DNA of 62,606 nt from CAYJDG01 sp964368875 (GCA_964368875.1 CAYJDG010000009.1:1-62606), one strand, 5' to 3'. Positions 51,345 through 61,393 are shown, counted from the stretch's first letter. The notes: generated by a model from the letters alone, not told the origin. Program-made: numbers and translations.

Positions 51345-51887
51345 TTATTCAGTGCTGACAGCAGGTTTCTCGATATTGAGTTTCTCTACTTTCAGAACTG
51401 CATCCAGTGGGTTGGTTTTACATTCACGCCCGACACAGAACCCTTCGACGCGGACCTTCCAGCCAATGCCGCCATTGGCGACATGACCGATAGCTTCGCG
51501 AAACTGGCTGAACTGCGCCGTATCTTTAGATTGAATGGTCACGGTATTGGCTTGGTTGTTGAGCTGAATCCCACTGTAAATAGGTTTGATACCTTCTATG
51601 AATGGTTTGATCTCTGCATCAGAGACAGCCGCCATGGTCACAACCGGGACGATTGGTTTCAGAGCTTCGGTTGCCTCGAGCTTCCCGCGCAGCTCGGTCA
51701 ATTCCTTGGTTTGCATCATCGCAAACAACCCGAGGGCAGCGGCTGCACCCCAGGCAATGCCTGCAGCAATCAGAACCGTGTTACCGGCATGCTGAGGCAA
51801 TTTTTCTAGAAAACGGTTGAGGTCATCCGAGGCTTGCGGATTTAGATATTTATTTAGACCGCGGAAGTCGAAAGTTTTAGAGGCCAA
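51345..51887 (-). CDS. pilus-cluster bitopic protein
   Basis: 180 residues: cytoplasmic N-terminus (1-36), one membrane helix (about 37-58), a short coiled coil (KELTELRGKLEATEALK) and a periplasmic domain ending in a Cys pair (EGFCVGRECK). The topology resembles assembly-platform proteins of type IV pili. No family firmly recognised. Preceded by a 162-bp gene-free region, so probably a new transcript with the pilins. Confidence 0.6.
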   Translation of the reverse strand: MASKTFDFRGLNKYLNPQASDDLNRFLEKLPQHAGNTVLIAAGIAWGAAAALGLFAMMQTKELTELRGKLEATEALKPIVPVVTMAAVSDAEIKPFIEGIKPIYSGIQLNNQANTVTIQSKDTAQFSQFREAIGHVANGGIGWKVRVEGFCVGRECKTNPLDAVLKVEKLNIEKPAVSTE

Positions 51888-52049
51888 GTTATTATCTCTT
51901 TCTGAGGAATTCTTAAATTTTGACCTAAGTTTAGTTTAAACACAGAACATTAAGGTGAGTCTAAGCATAGATAAAATTTTAGGCAAGTCGTAAGCATATG
52001 GTTTTGAAGGGATTTTTTATCTTTATGACTATACTTAAATAAGGGTTTT

Positions 52050-53048
52050 CTACTGTGTCCCTTTAATACGGATACGGCCGTCTTTTTCAATTCCTGGTTG
52101 GGCCTGACCACGTACCGACATAACCCCGGTCGAATAGGCGGCTGGCACGAGCGCTTCCCACTCTACTGCTCCGCCTTTGGCTTCATAGCGAACCAGAGTT
52201 CCATCGATCTTGGACAAATCGTCGAGGAGCTGCTGGACCCTCACCAGGTGTTTGGAGGTATCGTTTTGCGCCGACTGACCTGCCTTCATCATCAGATCCA
52301 TGCTCGCATTCTCAGTATCAGCGGTCACTTTGGTCAGCTGGCGATCGATAAAATTGGCCATAATGTATTGAACTGCCATGATCCCGAGAATCATTACTGA
52401 GACAATCATCCCTATGATCATCAGCATCCGCGCAGTTGCACGGGAGAGTTTTTCGGTCATCAACTGGCGGTTATGCCATGGGACAATCGTCGCAACCTGC
52501 GGATTGACTGTCACAAAGTTGGCATCCATGCTCTGGATACGTGGCAGGATCGTACGAGCAGCACCAAGGAATACCTGCATCCGCCCAGTTTCCGGGTCCC
52601 AGCGGAGCGCCGAGGCCAGACCTTCCTGTTCGTAAAGATAAACAGTTTCCTTATCCCAGAACTCACTGTTACCGGGCAGGGCTGCCGCCAGCGGGCACCA
52701 GCTGTCAGGGCTGGAGGCCAGAGCGGTGCTTGGGCAAGCCAGATACCAGACTTTGTCACCTTCAAGGCTGTATACGAAATTCACTTTTTCAGACGCGCAA
52801 GCCTGCGCCGCTGCATTCCAGACTGCTTCAGTCTCAGTTCCCGGGACATACGGAACCGAACCACCGACCAATTCTGAGGGCAGGTATGGCTTGAGGTCAT
52901 CGACAAAGCTTTTGGCTTCACCGGCCAGCTTATCGGAAAGACCCGGCTTTGGCCGGGGTGCCATTTTAGTTTCAGATACCGCACCCTCCGCCGATGAATC
53001 CTCGGCGGTTTGGTTTTTACGGCCTTTAAAATCAAGGCTAATAGCCAT
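52050..53048 (-). CDS. PilO-like inner membrane accessory protein
   Basis: 332 residues: a large cytoplasmic N-terminal part (1-205), one membrane helix (about 207-230) and a periplasmic coiled-coil region with an Arg/Lys-rich end. Topology and position after the GspF-like gene suggest the R64 PilO / GspL type. No catalytic motif. Start abuts the preceding gene (1-nt overlap at 53048). Confidence 0.55.
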   Translation of the reverse strand: MAISLDFKGRKNQTAEDSSAEGAVSETKMAPRPKPGLSDKLAGEAKSFVDDLKPYLPSELVGGSVPYVPGTETEAVWNAAAQACASEKVNFVYSLEGDKVWYLACPSTALASSPDSWCPLAAALPGNSEFWDKETVYLYEQEGLASALRWDPETGRMQVFLGAARTILPRIQSMDANFVTVNPQVATIVPWHNRQLMTEKLSRATARMLMIIGMIVSVMILGIMAVQYIMANFIDRQLTKVTADTENASMDLMMKAGQSAQNDTSKHLVRVQQLLDDLSKIDGTLVRYEAKGGAVEWEALVPAAYSTGVMSVRGQAQPGIEKDGRIRIKGTQ

Positions 53049-54277
53049 TACATGGCGCCTCCGGCACCACCTGTCAGACCGCCCATCATGCTGTCCATAC
53101 TCATATTCATCACGGTGAGTGCGTAAATCGCACTCCCGAACGCGATGGCGAGGTAGACACCAGTCAGCACGAACGCCAGCCAGACAATTACTTTATGCTT
53201 GGTCCGAGAGCTTTGAGCGCGCATCTCGGAAATTGATTCCATGATTGTAGCAACCTGCGAGAGTTCCGACAAGCTCGCAAGCTCAAGACGTTCGCCGCGT
53301 GTCAGCGGGGCGCGGTCAAGCGCCGCCCCAAGGTTAACCCCACGGTTCAGTTCTTCATTGGCCTCCTCCCAGTACGTTATAACATCAGGCGAGTTAGAGG
53401 CTTCAGCCGATTGTTTCAGAACGTCTGAGATGGCCACATTGCTGCGAAGCATCCGGCTGGCGGCTGACATCGAGTCGGCAAAGCTCAGATCGCGCAGATA
53501 TCCGCTGATCAAAGGAATTTTTCTGACAATTCGGGCTGTCGGCCAATCGCGCTTACCGCGGTTGGCGATAAAGGAGATCACGCACCAGGCCATAAAGCCG
53601 GCCATCCCGAAAGCCAGCCAGATCAGAACGTCCCAAGTCAGCGACAGGTTGCCGACAACGCGGGTATATTTTTCAAGATCAGGGCCTTCTTTAGGGGCGT
53701 TGTCCTCGAACCATTTCAGAACGGTGCCCTTCCCCCAGAACAGGGATTGTACGATCGAGACCACGTCGAAGGCCAGCCACGCCATCGTTCCCATGACCGC
53801 ACCGGCATTTTTGCGTTTCTGGGTGATCGAGTGGATGGCATAGGGAATGCCTTCGGATAATTTATTAGCTCGCTCAGACGCCGAAAGAATAGCAATCGTC
53901 GAGCGGTCAAAAATGCGCAGGGCCTTCAAGGCATCAATCGCGCCAAGACCCCGCGCAAGCGCTTCGCGGGCCGGGGCAAGAATATTCTGACGGGTTGGGT
54001 TGGTTTCGGCTTCGATGATCTTCCACAACGCCACGCCGGGTGATGTTGAGGTAGAGCGGAACATGATCCCGCGGAGCAACTGAACCTGCCACCAGCCTGA
54101 CCGGGCAAGGATACGCTCAAGCGGCGTGCGTTTATGGGCGCGGATAGACAGCACATGTCCGCCCTTGCTGCTGATTGCCGTGCGCACATCGCCTTCTGAG
54201 GGCATATAAATCGTCTCAGTCACCTTACGGGGACCGTTACGCGTGTCATAGGCGATTTGGACAACCCACTGCTGCAT
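53048..54277 (-). CDS. type II secretion/type IV pilus GspF-PilR family inner membrane protein
   Basis: 409 residues. Typical GspF layout: N-terminal cytoplasmic part, a GspF repeat (SASERANKLSEGIPYAIHSI), two membrane helices in the middle (about 160-180 and 218-240), a second repeat (ASLSELSQVATIMESISEM), and a C-terminal helix. It forms the inner membrane platform with the ATPase. Confidence 0.85.
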   Translation of the reverse strand: MQQWVVQIAYDTRNGPRKVTETIYMPSEGDVRTAISSKGGHVLSIRAHKRTPLERILARSGWWQVQLLRGIMFRSTSTSPGVALWKIIEAETNPTRQNILAPAREALARGLGAIDALKALRIFDRSTIAILSASERANKLSEGIPYAIHSITQKRKNAGAVMGTMAWLAFDVVSIVQSLFWGKGTVLKWFEDNAPKEGPDLEKYTRVVGNLSLTWDVLIWLAFGMAGFMAWCVISFIANRGKRDWPTARIVRKIPLISGYLRDLSFADSMSAASRMLRSNVAISDVLKQSAEASNSPDVITYWEEANEELNRGVNLGAALDRAPLTRGERLELASLSELSQVATIMESISEMRAQSSRTKHKVIVWLAFVLTGVYLAIAFGSAIYALTVMNMSMDSMMGGLTGGAGGAM

Positions 54278-54294
54278 GGTTCATGAGCCCCGCA

Positions 54295-56130
54295 TCAGCT
54301 TTCGAGATAGTTGAGGGCCGATTTCGGATCAACGAGACCAGTCACCACCAGATCGCGCAGACCATCGCGGCGATTGTGTGCATGGACACCTTCTTGATCG
54401 TTGATCTCGTTCACGTTTCTCATCAGAGCTTTATAGATGTGATCGCGCTCGGATGGGCCAACGGTAATCAAAAGTGCGTCCAGCAAAAGTGTCCGTCCTG
54501 AAATTCCTGTACGGTTACACAGATCGCATCCGCTCGTATTATGGCGACGTAAGGCCACTTCGGGCTCGACGCCCAGCAAATGCATTTCGCTCGCATCGAG
54601 CACATCTTTGGCATGGGCACGGTGCGCGCATCCCTGACAAAGCGTTTTGATGAGGCGCTGGTTGATGATACAGCGCACCTGTTGCGCAAGAGTATAGGTC
54701 GATGACCGCTCACGGTCCGACGGCATCAGCGATTTTAGACGCTCGAAGGTCTGCAAAGCGGTATCAGCGTGAACGGTCGAGATCACGGTGTGGCCAGATT
54801 CAGCAGCTTTCAAGGCTGTTTCAACGGTATCGCTATCGCGCAATTCCCCGATGACGATGTAATCAGGGTCATGACGCATCGCGGCGCGGATCAGGTCGGC
54901 AAATGCGCCGCCCGCCATACCCGGACGGACCTGCCATTGGGTGGCATAACGCAGTTCGTATTCGATCGGATCTTCGATGGTGAGAACGTGACGGCGGCGG
55001 CGGTCGATTTGCTGCACGCATGCATAGAGGGTCGTCGTTTTACCGGAACCGGTTGGCCCCGAGAGCATGATCAGACCACCCCCACCCTTGATTTCAGGAG
55101 AGAGCAGCTGGGCAAGATAATCGCCCACGTCTTCGTGACGTTTGAACAATTCGTCAAAACCTTTAAGCGAGGCGCGGTCGAGAAGACGCATCGTAATCTT
55201 CTCACCATCCTGCGCTTGCGGCCCAGCAGCAACCCGGACGTCGATGACGCGGCCCTGCCAGGTATAACTAAAGCGTCCGTCTTTTGGTGTCACGCGATCA
55301 CCGAAGTTCATCCCGGCATCACGTTTGATCAGGGTTGTCAGACGCGCCATGGCATCCGGCGGAAGAAGGTGCATCGGGATCATGTCACCATCGACACGGT
55401 ATCTGATCCAGTTCGGCGAGGTCTGATTGTTATCCTGCAACAGGTGAATATCCGAAACACGCATCTGCAGCGCTTCGGAGAGCATATCGCGGAGGAACTG
55501 GTTGAGCAGCAGGCCGTTATCGGTATCAGTGAGCCATGTCGCGAGGGTTTTTTCACAGCGGTCGGCAGACAGGTCATGCACTGAGCGCAACGTCTGCAGA
55601 AGTTCGGTGCGATCCCAGACTTCGATATCGACTTTTTCGACGAGCAGGCCAGAGCGGTTGGCGGTTGAAACCAGAGCCTCGATCTGGCGGTTGTTCAATT
55701 CATTCAACGGAGCAATCTTAAGCGTCCCGCTGGACAGGCCGATCAGGTGAATGTTAAGCGGCAGCCATGCTTGCACCGGCAGCCATGAGCGCAACTGATC
55801 TCCGGTCGCGCGGTCTTTGATTGTTGCTTCGGCCTCAATGTCGCCTGCGCTTGGGGCGCCTGCCATATCGAGAAGCTGTTCTGTGGAGCGGTTAACACCC
55901 AGATCAAGCATGACGCTGCGTTCACGCTGAACCATGTCGAGGTAACGTTCACGGCCTTCACTGGATCTTGCTTTGCGGCGGTCATGCCATTGACGGCGTT
56001 CGACACCGCCCGGAGGCATCACTGCAGCTGTGTCTGTTAATCGCCGCTCTGATTTAGAGCGGGCTTCGAAGCCAAGAGCGAAATCCGCCTTTTCCGTGCC
56101 TTCTGCGCCGGAGAGTGGGTCATCTATCAT
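54295..56130 (-). CDS. type IV pilus/type II secretion assembly ATPase (GspE/PilQ type)
   Basis: 611 residues. A divergent N-terminal domain (about 1-200), then the secretion ATPase core: Walker A GPTGSGKT (358-365), Asp box HVLTIEDPIEY, Walker B DYIVIGELRD (423-432), His box STVHADTA, and a CxxC zinc pair (CQGC...CDLC) in the C-terminal domain. Powers fibre assembly or secretion from the cytoplasm. Confidence 0.9.
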   Translation of the reverse strand: MIDDPLSGAEGTEKADFALGFEARSKSERRLTDTAAVMPPGGVERRQWHDRRKARSSEGRERYLDMVQRERSVMLDLGVNRSTEQLLDMAGAPSAGDIEAEATIKDRATGDQLRSWLPVQAWLPLNIHLIGLSSGTLKIAPLNELNNRQIEALVSTANRSGLLVEKVDIEVWDRTELLQTLRSVHDLSADRCEKTLATWLTDTDNGLLLNQFLRDMLSEALQMRVSDIHLLQDNNQTSPNWIRYRVDGDMIPMHLLPPDAMARLTTLIKRDAGMNFGDRVTPKDGRFSYTWQGRVIDVRVAAGPQAQDGEKITMRLLDRASLKGFDELFKRHEDVGDYLAQLLSPEIKGGGGLIMLSGPTGSGKTTTLYACVQQIDRRRRHVLTIEDPIEYELRYATQWQVRPGMAGGAFADLIRAAMRHDPDYIVIGELRDSDTVETALKAAESGHTVISTVHADTALQTFERLKSLMPSDRERSSTYTLAQQVRCIINQRLIKTLCQGCAHRAHAKDVLDASEMHLLGVEPEVALRRHNTSGCDLCNRTGISGRTLLLDALLITVGPSERDHIYKALMRNVNEINDQEGVHAHNRRDGLRDLVVTGLVDPKSALNYLES

Positions 56131-56149
56131 CGTGTTTAGACCTCAAATT

Positions 56150-57727
56150 CTATTGAGAGGCCGCGCCCGTAGAAGCTGTCGAGGTTGTTGCCGAAGTGGT
56201 GGCAGGTGTTGACGCAGAGGTGCTTCCGGACGTTGAGCCGCTACTATTTGATACTGAACCAGAGCGGTTAACAGATGATAAAGACCGGTCAAAAAGCAGA
56301 CGAACTTTGTCAGATCCGCTTACGAATTCGACCCCTGATTTCGTTATGAAAACATTCCACTGCAAGCCGCCGATCACAATCTGCTGACCATCAGATACGA
56401 CCCTGCTCCCGCCTGGACCACTGATGATGGCCTTTTTAGAGGCATGCGAGGTTACGACAAATCCTTCAAGCGCTTGGGTTTTATCAACCCGCTTGGTTTC
56501 TTCAATGCCGTCGCGGACAACGATGGACTGGGCGTCCTTATTGACTGTTGCCGTCGCGGTACCGCGCACGGGAATAACCAGAATGCCCCGCGCCCCATCA
56601 TGATGAATTTGCAGATCGTCTAGAATCGCCCCGGTGCGGGATGGCGACCAGTTGACTGTCAGAGGGCAGGCTTCGATCGGAGCAAGAACCGTGCCCGAGG
56701 CGCAACCAGTATGGGCAACGCTCAGTCCATTTTCGAGCCCGCCAAGCGCGATGTCATCGATCTTCATATCGACGTCGCCAACGTTCACGAGGGAAACAGT
56801 AATTGAGGCTTCGTTCCCAACCGATCCGAAATCCATGGTTTCCTGAGATGAGACCAGCAACCCTTGGCCGGGAACCGGTTCAGGGAAAATTTTCGCTGCT
56901 TCGGCATCGTCCGGGTTGTACTCGCCCTTGAGTTCGACGCTGGCAACCTTGGTTGGGCCATCATGGACAACCTGCAGAACGCCTTCAGCCTTGCCTTTTG
57001 AAGACGGCGACCACGTCACTGTGGCGATACAGGCCTGACCAACGGCGAGCTTGGCACAATCCGTAACCAGCGAGTAACCGGATTGAGGCGACGCTTGAAC
57101 CGAGACGTCTGAGATAACGATCGGATCGGATGTCACGTTGCGCAGGATTACAGATTTCACAATCGGGCGGCTGGAGTTGAGATCGCCGAAATCCAGAATA
57201 TCCGGGATGGTTTCAACATCGCTCAGCAGTTTGTCGCTGCTCTCTTCGCCTTCTTCGACGCTGCCGTTCAGGGACGCGGTCACGATTTTCGTTTTGCCAT
57301 CATGGCGTACCAGCATATCAACACGCCAGTTACCGGACTTGATGCCTTTGACGGAAACGACAATCGCACATTCGGCACCTGCGAGAAGCGGCTCTTTGCT
57401 GCACTCGTTCAGACTAATGACTGCCGAAACGGTCGATGACGGGTAAAGATTGACCTGACCGACTTTGACTTCTTTGGAGCTGTCGTTGCGGAAACGCACG
57501 ACGATCTGGCTAACTGAACCAACCGTCACCTCGCCTGCATCGATATCATCTTCAACCGGAACCATACCACCGCTGCCGGTGGCCGCAGAGCCGCGGGCAC
57601 CGGGATCATTGAGGGCTGTTGCAGACGCTCCTGGCGCGGCCAGCATAAAGGCGCAGACCGACAAAGTCGCCAGCAGCTTCAGGAAAGGTGTCTTAGGGAG
57701 GGTCATAGATGGACTAAAAAATTTCAT
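56150..57727 (-). CDS. exported protein with three ASH/HYDIN-like Ig domains and a PilP-like C-terminus
   Basis: 525 residues with a signal peptide (about 1-38). Three repeats (about 58-158, 174-270, 295-392) each carry a Cys pair (C109/C120, C224/C233, C342/C354) and HDG (142, 255, 376); the second and third contain LDFG/MDFG, typical of ASH or choice-of-anchor-D domains. Residues 420-481 (GPGGSRVVSDGQQIVIGG...VEFVSGSDKVRLLF, given in parts) resemble R64 PilP. The tail is Ser/Thr-rich. Between secretin and ATPase, it probably links inner membrane to the secretin. I know of no such architecture in standard pili. Confidence 0.7.
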   Translation of the reverse strand: MKFFSPSMTLPKTPFLKLLATLSVCAFMLAAPGASATALNDPGARGSAATGSGGMVPVEDDIDAGEVTVGSVSQIVVRFRNDSSKEVKVGQVNLYPSSTVSAVISLNECSKEPLLAGAECAIVVSVKGIKSGNWRVDMLVRHDGKTKIVTASLNGSVEEGEESSDKLLSDVETIPDILDFGDLNSSRPIVKSVILRNVTSDPIVISDVSVQASPQSGYSLVTDCAKLAVGQACIATVTWSPSSKGKAEGVLQVVHDGPTKVASVELKGEYNPDDAEAAKIFPEPVPGQGLLVSSQETMDFGSVGNEASITVSLVNVGDVDMKIDDIALGGLENGLSVAHTGCASGTVLAPIEACPLTVNWSPSRTGAILDDLQIHHDGARGILVIPVRGTATATVNKDAQSIVVRDGIEETKRVDKTQALEGFVVTSHASKKAIISGPGGSRVVSDGQQIVIGGLQWNVFITKSGVEFVSGSDKVRLLFDRSLSSVNRSGSVSNSSGSTSGSTSASTPATTSATTSTASTGAASQ

Positions 57728-57735
57728 GATCGGCC

Positions 57736-59421
57736 CTAATTCCCCTGCAGCATGTTGTAATCGATGATAACAGAAGGATCGGCGCTTGCCGAGGCTGGTT
57801 TTGCTGCCTCAACCGGGACCGGATCCGGCGCAGGAGGCACGTAAGGCTGAATCTCGACTGCCGGAGCTGGAGGAGTTACAGACGCGACAATTGGCTCAGC
57901 CTGAACCGGGGCCGGCATGGAATTGTTCATGCTGAGCGGAGCTGGAACATCTGCTGGTGGTAAAGGTGTCAGAGGGGCCTGAACTGGGGCCGCAGCAGGA
58001 GCGGCAGTCATCGCCCCTGCTCTGCTGGAATCGGTTGTAAAGACGATTACCCTTGGGCGGATCAGAAACACCAGTTCGCTGTTCGAGGTGGTCCCGGAAC
58101 GCGAAGTTGGAATGATCGGCTGCGTAATGCCGGGGCCGGATTTGTTGAAGGCATCATTCTCGCGGACCAGTCCGGCAATCAGAAGGCTATCACCCGGGCG
58201 GATACGGACCTGGGTCTGCAATTCGCGCTCGGTGGTCTGCGGCAACTGAACAACCGCGTCAGGGTTGTCATCGAACGTATCGATGCCACGCACTTCCTGC
58301 AGCAGGATGTTGATGTTGGTATAAACCGACGAATTATCCCAGCTTGAGCCAATCTGCAGAGTAAAGCCGCTGTCGACTGAGTCAGTCGAGGTCGAAACCG
58401 TGGTGTTACCGCCATCAGTGGTCGTCCGCGAGATCGAGGCCACATAGTTCTGCGTGTCAGCAACCCGCAGGCGGGCTGAAGAGCCGGACAGAACCGTCAA
58501 CTGAGGTTGGGAAACTGTTTTGACGGCCCCGTAGTTGGAAATGAACTGAACGACGTCGCTGGTGCTGAAGTTGACGTTGCCGAGTGTCGGCAGACCGATG
58601 CTGACTGGCGACCCGAAGGTGGGATCGATCACACCGGGCAAGTTGATCCCGACGGCATATTTACCGAAGTGATCGAACGCATCCCACCTGATCCCGGTGG
58701 CGTTCCCTGCATCAAGGCTGACTTCCCAGACGTAAGTTTCAAAAACGACCAGCGCGGTGTTCATGCGCAGGCGTTGGAAATAGCGCTCCGCCATTTCAGA
58801 TGTTCTCTGGCTGGCGCGATAAACAATCGTGCGTGTGCTTGTATCGGTAATAGGGGCCGTACCGACAATATTGCCGATGGCGGCAGAGACGCTCGTCAGG
58901 AGAGCGCCCATCTGATCGGTGGCAACGATTGGCGGAATCGTGACAGTGAAGACTTGGTTGTCTTTAATGATCAGGATACCACCCTGATACGAGCAGTAAA
59001 GATCGGCAAGCGAACACACTTGATTGACGACGCTATCCAGAGGGCCTTTCAGATCAGTCACCGTGATGGTGCGGGTCAGGCCTTCAGATGTTTCAAACGC
59101 GACCGGAATATTTGTCCCATCCATGACGAGCTGCAATGCGCCGCCAAGTGTTTCACCACGCAACTCGAACGGGCCGACAACTGTGCTTGGCAACGGCGAA
59201 CCGCTTTCAGCCTGTGGCACGAGTACGTCAGTTCCTAAAGGCAGATACGTAACGGCCTCAGGGCGCTCGTTGATACCGGAACGACGCTCTTCGGCATTGC
59301 GCGGCGCGGGAATGCTGACGTCACGCGTGCCGGGCACTCGCGCATCGGCGCAGGATGTCAGCGCCAAAGCGGTCAGCAGCAAAAGCGTGGATCTTTTGGC
59401 GTTAGGAAAAAACGGGGACAT
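57736..59421 (-). CDS. secretin lipoprotein, R64 PilN-like
   Basis: 561 residues. Lipoprotein signal with LALTSC (Cys24). N-terminal periplasmic domains, then the secretin core with STSDVVQFISNYGAVKTVSQPQLTVLSG and RIRPGDSLLIAGL, and ELVFLIRPRVI near residue 500. A long Pro/Ala-rich C-terminus follows. Start 59421 is chosen for GAGGAG 7 nt upstream; an ATG at 59451 overlaps the CheY-like stop but has no better site. Forms the outer membrane channel. Confidence 0.85.
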   Translation of the reverse strand: MSPFFPNAKRSTLLLLTALALTSCADARVPGTRDVSIPAPRNAEERRSGINERPEAVTYLPLGTDVLVPQAESGSPLPSTVVGPFELRGETLGGALQLVMDGTNIPVAFETSEGLTRTITVTDLKGPLDSVVNQVCSLADLYCSYQGGILIIKDNQVFTVTIPPIVATDQMGALLTSVSAAIGNIVGTAPITDTSTRTIVYRASQRTSEMAERYFQRLRMNTALVVFETYVWEVSLDAGNATGIRWDAFDHFGKYAVGINLPGVIDPTFGSPVSIGLPTLGNVNFSTSDVVQFISNYGAVKTVSQPQLTVLSGSSARLRVADTQNYVASISRTTTDGGNTTVSTSTDSVDSGFTLQIGSSWDNSSVYTNINILLQEVRGIDTFDDNPDAVVQLPQTTERELQTQVRIRPGDSLLIAGLVRENDAFNKSGPGITQPIIPTSRSGTTSNSELVFLIRPRVIVFTTDSSRAGAMTAAPAAAPVQAPLTPLPPADVPAPLSMNNSMPAPVQAEPIVASVTPPAPAVEIQPYVPPAPDPVPVEAAKPASASADPSVIIDYNMLQGN

Positions 59422-59447
59422 GAGAAAACTCCTCAAAAATACTTTAT

Positions 59448-59822
59448 TCATTTCTTGGCCTGCTGGATGGCGCGCGTCACCATCTTGATCAGCCGATCTT
59501 TTTGTACAGGTTTCATGAGCACAGCGCTCACGCCCCACTTATTAGCTTCATTCAAAAGATCAGGGTTCTGATCACCGGTGACCAGAATGACCGGCGTCTG
59601 GATATTCCGTCCCCGCAGAGCCTTGATAAATTCGAAACCGTCGATTGGTTCCATACGAATATCAACAATCGCCAGATCTGTTTCTTTGCTGAAATTGTCG
59701 ATCGCTACCTGCCCATCAGACGCTTCCTGCGTGGCAAAGCCGGCGTCGGAGAGGTAACGGACAATCTGCATCCGGACGAAATCATTGTCTTCGACGATAA
59801 GGACATTTCCACCCTGGGACAT
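59448..59822 (-). CDS. CheY-like single-domain response regulator
   Basis: 124 residues: acidic pocket EDNDF (about 11-15), phospho-Asp54 in AIVDIRMEPIDG, and the conserved Thr/Lys in LVTGDQN and LMKPVQK. No output domain. It heads the pilus gene run, so it likely controls pilus assembly or its expression. The cognate kinase is not adjacent. Confidence 0.88.
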   Translation of the reverse strand: MSQGGNVLIVEDNDFVRMQIVRYLSDAGFATQEASDGQVAIDNFSKETDLAIVDIRMEPIDGFEFIKALRGRNIQTPVILVTGDQNPDLLNEANKWGVSAVLMKPVQKDRLIKMVTRAIQQAKK

Positions 59823-59994
59823 GGGTCGGGAGCGCTTTCTACTAAAGGTGACGAATCAGTTTTTGGAATTAAGAAAATCTGAAAAAAGCTAAAACAGTTG
59901 TTATCTCATTGCAATGTCATTTAAATCCGGGCTTAACTTATGCCCACAAGCTGGTATGGGCCGCTTGGAAAATCTTATCTGACCGGGGAGCGGC

Positions 59995-60504
59995 ATGGAG
60001 TTGGTTTTTGGATGGATTTCGCTGATCTGTGCCGGTGCCGGACTTTCCGTTCTCATAATTCTCTCGGCAATTGATCTGCGGACATGGTTGCTGCCCAACA
60101 AATGGGTAGCAACACTCGCTCTTCTGGGAATAGCTTTTCATGCGTGTATGCGCTTCCACCTTCTCCACATTGACCAGATGATTTTTGGCGCTTTGGTGGG
60201 CGGCGGCATTCTTTATCTCATCCGCATGGGTGGAAATGCCTATTATAAACAGGACACCTTGGGACTAGGTGACGTGAAATTGCTCCTCGCTGCCGGATTA
60301 TGGTTAGGCGTTGAGGGCGTGATTATCGCAATAACCGCTGGGGCGTTTGCAGGACTGCTGCATGGGATTTTCTACGCCCTCTTTAAGGCCGCCAAAGAAA
60401 AATCCCCAGTTAGCCTTAAACGTCTAATGATCCCTGCAGGGCCGGGTTTCTGTATCGGAATTGCGGTCGCGTGGGTCTGGCTGTACTGGGGCTACTGGCA
60501 ATGA
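59995..60504 (+). CDS. prepilin peptidase, A24 family (CpaA-like)
   Basis: 169 residues with several hydrophobic helices. Catalytic aspartates are in SAIDLRTWLLPN and GLGDVKLLLAAG. It lacks the N-terminal methylase domain of PilD, like CpaA and R64 PilU. Divergent from the CheY-like gene with 172 bp between starts. It probably processes the pilin-like proteins of this cluster. Confidence 0.85.
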   Translation: MELVFGWISLICAGAGLSVLIILSAIDLRTWLLPNKWVATLALLGIAFHACMRFHLLHIDQMIFGALVGGGILYLIRMGGNAYYKQDTLGLGDVKLLLAAGLWLGVEGVIIAITAGAFAGLLHGIFYALFKAAKEKSPVSLKRLMIPAGPGFCIGIAVAWVWLYWGYWQ

Positions 60505-60506
60505 AT

Positions 60507-61277
60507 TTAAGGCATAGAGACGTAATATTTGCCGGAATAGCCCGCATCTTTTTCATGCGGGATATCAAAATAATCTTTTTCTGAGTCAGCAGTTTTCCAC
60601 TTCTGCAGCTCTTCGATAAACAAGGATACTCCTGGCGCGGTGCGCGTCGGAAGATTGTCTTTCAGGCGGCTGATACCCCACTGGAAGAAAGCTTTATCAG
60701 CTTCGCTAAGCTCCGCTTCAAGAATTTCCAGACCATATTCGGCTTCGGCTCTCGTCATTTCTCTCGCCGAGAGGATACTGGAATCATGCCGGGGAGAAAT
60801 CGTGAACTTGGTCACCGGATCGTAGTCCGAGTTTGGGCGATAGAAGGTCATGACATAGTGCATGCCGTTGCGGTTAAACTCAAATCCAGCTGTATATTTA
60901 GCCTGATAGGGATCGCTGAACGCCTCGGTCAACAATTTAGGTTTTATAGAATTGCTCAGGATATTGGTAAATTGTGTGCGCAGCGACGGGGCAGAGGCAG
61001 CTTCTGTAAAATGCTTCAAATATAAGGTTGTGAGTTTTGGTCTAGTCGTCACAATTTGCGTGACGGCTGAGTCAGGCAAGGTCCCTTCGTACTTCCATAT
61101 CGGTTTGGGCGCGATCACATCGATGGTGAAATCGGTATAGGCTTCCTCAGGTTCATAAGGCTCAGCCGCAATCGAAACCCGGCGTCTGAATGGCCCAATA
61201 CCATGGGCAGCCGCCAGCGCCAGTGATTTACGGACGCTTTCAGGTGGCAAGTCTCGAGGCTCTGGTAAGTTCGTCAT
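60507..61277 (-). CDS. unknown cytoplasmic protein
   Basis: 256 residues without signal or membrane segment. Includes EPEEAYTDFTIDVIAPKPIW and a helical region EMTRAEAEYGLEILEAELSE (20 residues). Convergent with the prepilin peptidase, 2 nt apart, and divergent from pyrB. I recognise no family. Confidence 0.55.
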   Translation of the reverse strand: MTNLPEPRDLPPESVRKSLALAAAHGIGPFRRRVSIAAEPYEPEEAYTDFTIDVIAPKPIWKYEGTLPDSAVTQIVTTRPKLTTLYLKHFTEAASAPSLRTQFTNILSNSIKPKLLTEAFSDPYQAKYTAGFEFNRNGMHYVMTFYRPNSDYDPVTKFTISPRHDSSILSAREMTRAEAEYGLEILEAELSEADKAFFQWGISRLKDNLPTRTAPGVSLFIEELQKWKTADSEKDYFDIPHEKDAGYSGKYYVSMP

Positions 61278-61393
61278 TCTTCTTAATTATCAAAATAGAC
61301 CGCAAGTTTCCACATAAAAAACCAAATTATGTATAATAATATTACTCAACCTGGGCTGGACTCACTTATATATATGAGCGATAAGCCGAAGAT

